Shown here in pieces: positions 59,678 to 64,000 of a DNA stretch of 64,000 nt (the stretch's first letter is position 1; each line of letters opens with the position of its first letter). The translations under genes were made by a program, and so were the position numbers. Under the pieces are notes generated by a model, which was given only the letters and a program-made list of their open reading frames with translations, was not told the DNA's origin and searched no databases. Origin of the DNA: an uncultured Eubacteriales bacterium. GTDB lineage: Bacteria > Bacillota > Clostridia > Oscillospirales > Oscillospiraceae. The stretch is taken from contig CAKTLJ010000004.1 of the NCBI GenBank assembly GCA_934572535.1, forward strand, positions 33,087-97,086, in the 5' to 3' direction.

Positions 59678-59726
59678 AATATTCATCCTCCAAACAAATT
59701 GGTTTTTTCATTCAATAAGCTCTCTT

Positions 59727-59755
59727 ATTGTACAATACCTCGGCGCGTTTTGCAA
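59727..59755 (-). promoter_or_regulatory. efp promoter
   Basis: TTGCAA (59755-59750) and TACAAT (59732-59727) with a 17-bp spacer lie 50 bp upstream of efp. Confidence 0.85.
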
Positions 59756-59806
59756 CGGTTTTCTGCAAATCAAAGCAGATAATCAGGATCCCCGCCAAGG
59801 CGGCGC

Positions 59807-60310
59807 TCAAAGGGCCTCGCCCCGCTTGCCCAGGGTGCGGAAGGGCGTTTCGAACCCGTAGCGCAGCAGGCGGAAGACCGTGCCGAACTCAATGGGCTTC
59901 ACCATGAGGGTGGTGACCCCCGCGTTGTTGCCGCCCCAGATATCGGTGAAGATCTGGTCCCCCACGATGGCGGTCTCCTGGGGCGTGACCCCCATGCGCG
60001 CCATGGCCTGATAAAATCCCTTGGACTTGGGCTTGCCCGCGTGGCCCTGGTAGGGGACCTCCAGGGCCTCCGCAAACCGCTGGGCCCGGCCGGGCTTGCG
60101 GCTGTTGGAGAGGATGAACAGGGTGATCCCCGCCTCCTTCAGCCTGTCCCGCCAGGCCCTCACCTCCTCCGTGGGGACTTTGACGGAATAGGTCACCAGG
60201 GTGTTGTCCAGATCGGCCAGCAGGAGCTTGACGCCCCGGTCCCGGAGGCGCTGGAGGTCGATGGTATAGATGCTTTCAAAGAGAAAGTCGGGAATTAACG
60301 GAAAATGCAT
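59807..60310 (-). CDS. YqeG family HAD IIIA-type phosphatase
   Basis: This protein has 167 residues. HAD motif I is LLLADLDNTLVTY, motif II LFILSNSR, the motif III Lys lies in AGKPKSKGFYQAM and motif IV is AIVGDQIFTDIWGGNNAG. In Firmicutes this protein is found near ribosome-assembly genes; its substrate is not fixed. It diverges from the 264-residue unknown gene. Confidence 0.93.
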   Translation of the reverse strand: MHFPLIPDFLFESIYTIDLQRLRDRGVKLLLADLDNTLVTYSVKVPTEEVRAWRDRLKEAGITLFILSNSRKPGRAQRFAEALEVPYQGHAGKPKSKGFYQAMARMGVTPQETAIVGDQIFTDIWGGNNAGVTTLMVKPIEFGTVFRLLRYGFETPFRTLGKRGEAL

Positions 60311-60411
60311 GGCGTTACCTCTTCTACGATCGGTTGGAGCGGCATAGGATGGAACCACTCGGATACTCATTATACACGGAGAACAAACGATGGACAAGGG
60401 GGATTTCCTTT

Positions 60412-61206
60412 ATGAAGCAGTATCTTCTCACGCCGCCTCACGCCCTCGCCGCCGCGCGGGGCTGGGACCTGCCGCTGGGCCACATGGCCTTCCAGATCGG
60501 CCCGGAGGGGCATCTGCACCAGGCGGCGCTGCCGCCGGAGGTCACAGGGGGCCTGATGCTGGTGGGGCTGGCGGAGCCGCCCGCGGGGGACACGCCGCCC
60601 CGCCAGGCCGTCCAGGAGATCCTGTCGGTCTGCCAGGCCCGCGCCTTCCTGGGGGTGGTCCTGGACCTGGAGACGCCGCCTTCCCCCTACATCGCCCAGC
60701 TCATCACGGCCTTGCAGGCGGGCCTGCGCCGAAGCCGCCGGGGCCTCTTCCTGCCGGAGTCCTACGCCAACTTCTCCTCCCAGGCCATTCTCTACCTCTC
60801 CTCGGCCCTCTCCGGCGGCTCCCTCCGCCAGCGGTTGCAGACCGCAGTGGAGACCTACGGGGCCGACCGCCTGGCGCTGAGCCTCCACCGGGCCAGCGCG
60901 GACTTCTTCCTGCCCTCCCCCACGGGGGAAGGCCGCCCCCTCAGTCAGCAGGCACTTCGCCAGCGCATGGCCCGGCTGGAACCACGGGTCCACTTCTCCC
61001 AGGACCTGTGCGCCCATTACTTCACCTACATGAGCCGGGAGACCGGCGCCCACTTCGTCCTCTTCGACGACGAGGAGAGTCTGCGGAGCAAGCGGGCGCT
61101 CGCCCAAGAGGTGGGCATCCAGCGATTCTTCTGGCTCTACCCAGAGGTGGAGGAGTTTCTTTCCCAGCTTGTGGACCAAAAAGAGACTCACTCGAGTTTG
61201 TCGTAA
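60412..61206 (+). CDS. Hypothetical protein, 264 aa
   Basis: I do not recognise this protein with certainty. The start at 60412 has a weak AAGGGGG site. The sequence shows alternating hydrophobic strands and helices (AFLGVVLDLETPPSPYIAQL, GLFLPESYANFSSQAILYLS, HFVLFDDEESLRSKRALAQE, then FFWLYPEVEEFL), consistent with an alpha/beta barrel. It has no signal peptide, metal cluster or membrane segment. It is followed by a terminator and convergent with a lipoprotein gene. Confidence 0.75.
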   Translation: MKQYLLTPPHALAAARGWDLPLGHMAFQIGPEGHLHQAALPPEVTGGLMLVGLAEPPAGDTPPRQAVQEILSVCQARAFLGVVLDLETPPSPYIAQLITALQAGLRRSRRGLFLPESYANFSSQAILYLSSALSGGSLRQRLQTAVETYGADRLALSLHRASADFFLPSPTGEGRPLSQQALRQRMARLEPRVHFSQDLCAHYFTYMSRETGAHFVLFDDEESLRSKRALAQEVGIQRFFWLYPEVEEFLSQLVDQKETHSSLS

Positions 61207-61217
61207 AAGAAACGCCA

Positions 61218-61258
61218 GGAGGGGGCCAGTCCTTGACTGACCCCCTCCGGTTTGTTTC
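61218..61258. terminator. Terminator between the unknown gene and the lipoprotein gene
   Basis: GGAGGGGGCCAGTC pairs with GACTGACCCCCTCC, followed by GGTTTGTTT. It serves both convergent genes. Confidence 0.85.
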
Positions 61259-61286
61259 GTATTTTGTTTGCAGGGTGGTGGTCCTC

Positions 61287-62363
61287 TCACTGCACCCGGA
61301 TCAGGGTGAGGATGGGGGCGGCATCATTGACGGCATCCAGAACAAGGTAACTCCCGTCGGGGGTGGTGCTGCCGAGCACATAGAGGTGCTCCTGCTCATT
61401 TAACAGGGTCTCTGTCACCCCGGTTTCCAGGGTCTCGACCATAATAGCGTTGGCGTTGCGCTCATTGAGGAAGAGCTTGCCATCGGCGTAGCTCCAGGAG
61501 AACACATACAGGCTCTCGTCCTCGTTCACCACGGTCTCCTTCCCGTCGGCGTAGTCATAGACGAAGATTCTCTGGTCCATCACGCCCTCCCGTAAGAAGG
61601 AGTAGAGGCAGCGTTCTCTGTCCGCAGTAATGTTAAACAGGGCTGCGCCCTTCTCCACAGGAATCTCCTGCAGGAGCTTTTTGGCGGCCAGGTCGTACAC
61701 CTGGATCGTCGTCTCTTCCCCCTGGTCCACAGCATAGGCGCAGATACCATCTATAACGTTGGCTCTGATGAACGGGAAAGCAACACTGACCTCCTTGGCC
61801 ACATCGAAGAGGGTTTCCTTAGCGATCTCATACCCCCGGATGGATGCCGTTCCGTCTGCGAGGCGATACCAGGTGAGATACTTCCCGTCGCTCTGCAACA
61901 GGATGTCGCTCTCTCCCTCGCCGTACTGCTCGATGACCTGGACATCTCCAGTGGCGAGGTCCAGCCGTTCTACGGCACGCTGTACGCCTTCGGTGCGGAC
62001 CCAAAACACACAGTCAGCGACGGCCTCCAGCTCGTTGAGGTAGAATCCGTCGTCGTTGGTATATTCATAGACGACTTCCTCCTCTCCGGATTCCAGGTCG
62101 TAGGTGCAGAGCTTTGCTGCACGCATATCCTGAGCCATCGGCTCCTCTTTAGCCAGAAGATAAAAGGCCGTGTCCCCGTTGGCCGCGATGTCTCCTGTGA
62201 CCCAGCCCGCCTCCGGGTGAATGGGGATCTCCTGGGGGCGCCCCTTCCCCTCCCCAGCCTGCTCCTGCTCCACACTCTGGTCCGGGGAACACCCGGAAAC
62301 CAGCAGGGCAACGGAGAGCATCAAGCACAGGGCACACAAAAGGGTTCGCAGTTGCTTTCTCAT
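61287..62363 (-). CDS. Beta-propeller-like lipoprotein, 358 aa
   Basis: The start at 62363 (MRKQLRTLLCALCLMLSVAL) has an AAGGAGG site. The lipobox is LVSGC. Repeated blade-like patterns of about 45 residues follow (LCTYDLESGEEEVVYEYTND, ERLDLATGDVQVIEQYGEGE, IQVYDLAAKKLLQEIPVEKG, IFVYDYADGKETVVNEDE), giving a seven- or eight-blade propeller by pattern only. No catalytic motif is seen; a sensory or scaffold role outside the cell is an inference. It is preceded by a long AT-rich region with a distant promoter. Confidence 0.8.
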   Translation of the reverse strand: MRKQLRTLLCALCLMLSVALLVSGCSPDQSVEQEQAGEGKGRPQEIPIHPEAGWVTGDIAANGDTAFYLLAKEEPMAQDMRAAKLCTYDLESGEEEVVYEYTNDDGFYLNELEAVADCVFWVRTEGVQRAVERLDLATGDVQVIEQYGEGESDILLQSDGKYLTWYRLADGTASIRGYEIAKETLFDVAKEVSVAFPFIRANVIDGICAYAVDQGEETTIQVYDLAAKKLLQEIPVEKGAALFNITADRERCLYSFLREGVMDQRIFVYDYADGKETVVNEDESLYVFSWSYADGKLFLNERNANAIMVETLETGVTETLLNEQEHLYVLGSTTPDGSYLVLDAVNDAAPILTLIRVQ

Positions 62364-62910
62364 AGTACCCTCCTTAAGACACAAAAGAAGTAGAGATCAG
62401 ATATCGTTCAGATGCAGAGATGGAGGCCTTGGCTTCAGAGGTCGGAATGGACCGTGTACCATAATAAGCCGAGTTCCTATTGCAGTCAGACAAACGAATC
62501 TTATCGGTAATCAGGTCCCTCAGCAGATGCCCCAAGGACATTCAGCGGAAGCACAGCAACAGAGAATACCACTGAACCTCCTTCATATATGACTCGTGTG
62601 CTTGCGTGGAGAAACGACCGACGCATAAGGCACCCACGCAGTACGACTTATGCGCCCTCTGAAATACGTTGAATCCGCCCTCTCCACAGGGGAGAGTTAG
62701 GCCAGGGCGCGGTTTGCCTCCAATTGTAAAGCATCCCAAGATTCCTGTCCATATCATTCCCTCCCATTCTATGATGACTTCCAGCTTCCGGGTTTTTACC
62801 AGAAATCTTTTCTATTTAAAGAATAGCATAAACTTATTTTAAAGTCAAGTTTTCTTTCAGAACATTTTTCATTAATAGTATGTACTGTGCAGGAGTCGAA
62901 GTTCCCATCA
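62364..62910 (-). other. Gene-free leader region upstream of the lipoprotein
   Basis: A promoter TTGACT (62848-62843) with TATTCT (62825-62820) and a 17-bp spacer points toward the lipoprotein, giving a leader of about 450 nt. It holds a hairpin GCATAAG/CTTATGC (62624-62655). A 71-codon frame (62542-62757) has a badly spaced ribosome site and I do not call it. Confidence 0.45.
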
Positions 62911-62948
62911 AAAAACCTGCCCGGCACAAACGGCCGGGCAGGTCTTTT
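62911..62948 (-). terminator. rpsU terminator
   Basis: CCTGCCCGGC pairs with GGCCGGGCAGG. On the minus strand a T run follows. It lies directly 3' of rpsU. Confidence 0.9.
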
Positions 62949-62954
62949 AACTCA

Positions 62955-63137
62955 TCAATAATACTTTTTACGGTTTTTACGTGCAGCCTCAGACTTCTTG
63001 CGGCGCTTCACGCTGGGGCTCTCATAGTGCTCTCTTTTCCGCACTTCAGCCAGGACGCCAGACTTGGCACAGCTACGCTTAAACCGCTTCAGAGCGCTTT
63101 CCAGAGATTCATTTTCTCTCACGTGAACTTCAGACAT
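62955..63137 (-). CDS. rpsU: 30S ribosomal protein S21
   Basis: This protein has 60 residues. The start at 63137 ([20 protein letters not shown]) is canonical. The basic tail ends [14 protein letters not shown]. It has its own promoter (63220-63248) and terminator, so it is not in the usual rpsU-dnaG-rpoD operon. Confidence 0.97.
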   Translation of the reverse strand: MSEVHVRENESLESALKRFKRSCAKSGVLAEVRKREHYESPSVKRRKKSEAARKNRKKYY

Positions 63138-63219
63138 TCGTTTTCCCTCCCTCCGAAGTGGTGAGCTTCGCATCTCACGCACCAAAGGGCCATCGTTAAT
63201 ATATGGCTTCAACAGTAGT

Positions 63220-63248
63220 ATTATATGAAATTCCCACGCTATTGTCAA
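63220..63248 (-). promoter_or_regulatory. rpsU promoter
   Basis: TTGACA (63248-63243) and TATAAT (63225-63220) with a 17-bp spacer lie 83 bp upstream of rpsU and 41 bp after leuS. Confidence 0.92.
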
Positions 63249-63288
63249 GATGGAATCTTCATTTATTTTTCTTTTTTCTGATCTGCGC

Positions 63289-64000
63289 TCAGGCCTTGGG
63301 CTTGAGGATCAGGTTGACCAGCTTATTGGGCACGTAGATGACCTTCACGAGCTCCTTGCCCTCCATGATCTTGGCGATCTTGCTGTCGGCGGTGACCACG
63401 TCCAGGACGGCGTCCTGCTCGCTGCCCATGGGGACGGTGACGGTGGTCTTGAGCTTGCCGCCCACCTGGACGGCGATGGTGACCTCGGAGGCCACGGTCT
63501 TGCTCTCGTCGTACACGGGCCACTGGGCGGTGCTGGCGAAGCCCTCGAAGCCGAACTGCTCCCACAGCTCGTCCGCCATGTGGGGGGCGAAGGGAGAGAG
63601 CATTTGCAGGAGGGTCTTGAACTCGGCCTTGTTCACGCCCTTGTCGTAGAACTGGTTGGTCAGGGTCATCAGGGCGGCGATGGCGGTGTTGAACTTCATG
63701 TTCTCGATGTCATCGGAGACCTTCTTGATGGTCTTGTGGATGAGGGCCATGTTGTCCTTGCTGTATTCCTCGCCCGGCGCTGCCTGCTCGGCCAGGTTCC
63801 AGATGCGGTCCAGGAAGCGCTTGCAGCCCTTCACCGCGTTGTCGGACCAGGCGGCGGCCTTTTCAAAGTCGCCGATGAACATGATGTACATGCGCATGGT
63901 GTCCGCGCCGTACTGGGCGATGACGTCGTTGGGGTTGACCACGTTGCCGCGGGACTTGGACATCTTCTCGCCGCCCTCGCCCAGGATCATGCCGTGGCTG
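63289..64000 (-). CDS. leuS: Leucyl-tRNA synthetase, C-terminal part (continues beyond window)
   Basis: This is the C-terminal part of the gene, about 237 residues, open to the window edge. The class I KMSKS motif is visible as [20 protein letters not shown]. The anticodon-binding helical domain and the C-terminal domain ([20 protein letters not shown] ... [18 protein letters not shown]) follow. The stop is at 63289. The 5' two-thirds lie outside the window. Confidence 0.96.
   Translation of the reverse strand, partial: SHGMILGEGGEKMSKSRGNVVNPNDVIAQYGADTMRMYIMFIGDFEKAAAWSDNAVKGCKRFLDRIWNLAEQAAPGEEYSKDNMALIHKTIKKVSDDIENMKFNTAIAALMTLTNQFYDKGVNKAEFKTLLQMLSPFAPHMADELWEQFGFEGFASTAQWPVYDESKTVASEVTIAVQVGGKLKTTVTVPMGSEQDAVLDVVTADSKIAKIMEGKELVKVIYVPNKLVNLILKPKA

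Noticed and set aside
62542..62757. 71-codon Cys-containing frame upstream of the lipoprotein
   Set aside because: The ribosome site is only 1-2 nt from the start and the frame lies within a hairpin-rich leader.

Overview
The window is high-GC chromosomal DNA with dense, mostly short-spaced operons on both strands. The gene content points to an anaerobic, endospore-forming Clostridia of the Oscillospiraceae type (Flavonifractor/Lawsonibacter-like). The evidence is the spoIIGA-sigE pair, HPr kinase, a T-box leader on thrS, a YqeG phosphatase, a CD1247-type zinc-ribbon protein, a K+-dependent membrane pyrophosphatase, an S-layer-homology surface protein and extended -10 promoters. This placement is inferred from families, not from a database match. 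I found no rRNA, tRNA, CRISPR array, prophage or intact insertion sequence.

Layout. 1-2.8 kb: the end of a glycerol-3-phosphate oxidoreductase operon, including an FAD/NAD oxidoreductase fused to a DUF1667 domain. 2.8-7.8 kb: a small unknown gene, then a large SLH surface protein broken by one in-frame TAA, divergent from an ApbE flavin transferase; the shared promoter region carries two DtxR/IdeR-like operators. 7.8-11.1 kb: T-box leader, thrS and a CDF metal exporter. 11.1-12.8 kb: a lower-GC pair of unknown genes facing an Xre regulator. 13-21.6 kb: housekeeping genes hprK-pyk, rpmB, a PDZ/radical-SAM protein, der-plsY-gpsA and yceD-rpmF. 21.7-27.3 kb: an RluA-type pseudouridine synthase, a 390-nt structured leader, and a polyamine transporter whose PotC and PotD are fused. 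27.3-33 kb: a CofE-like ligase, a radical SAM protein, two secreted/anchored unknowns, and spoIIGA-sigE. 33-34.8 kb: a small unknown/membrane-Xre pair and a GarR-type dehydrogenase. 34.9-40.6 kb: a membrane protein with a Tyr/Arg/Asp/Ser-rich disordered N-terminus and two Ig-like domains, an amino-acid ABC transporter whose binding protein looks circularly permuted, and a secreted deacetylase-like protein. 40.7-46.6 kb: Spx/ArsC-like, DUF523, a DMT transporter, truA, an NSS symporter and a MATE exporter. 46.8-56.2 kb: trkA, two tandem trkH genes, hppA and a zinc ABC operon. 56.2-57.8 kb: a low-GC cassette of three tiny zinc-ribbon proteins plus one unknown protein with a hexanucleotide tract at its translation start, divergent from a second Xre regulator. 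58-64 kb: rhodanese-like, CD1247-like, efp, yqeG, two unknowns, rpsU and the end of leuS.

How the genes work together. Phospholipid synthesis (gpsA, plsY) sits beside G3P oxidation genes elsewhere in the window. K+ uptake (trkA-trkH-trkH) lies directly upstream of a pyrophosphatase that carries the K+-dependent signature. Glycolytic control is co-transcribed as hprK-pyk. The most unusual points are the circularly permuted binding protein, the tyrosine/arginine-rich disordered membrane protein, the zinc-ribbon cassette with its repeat tract, the structured leader before the polyamine transporter, and the divergent metal-regulated surface protein/ApbE region. All function calls come from reading the sequence; no search was run.
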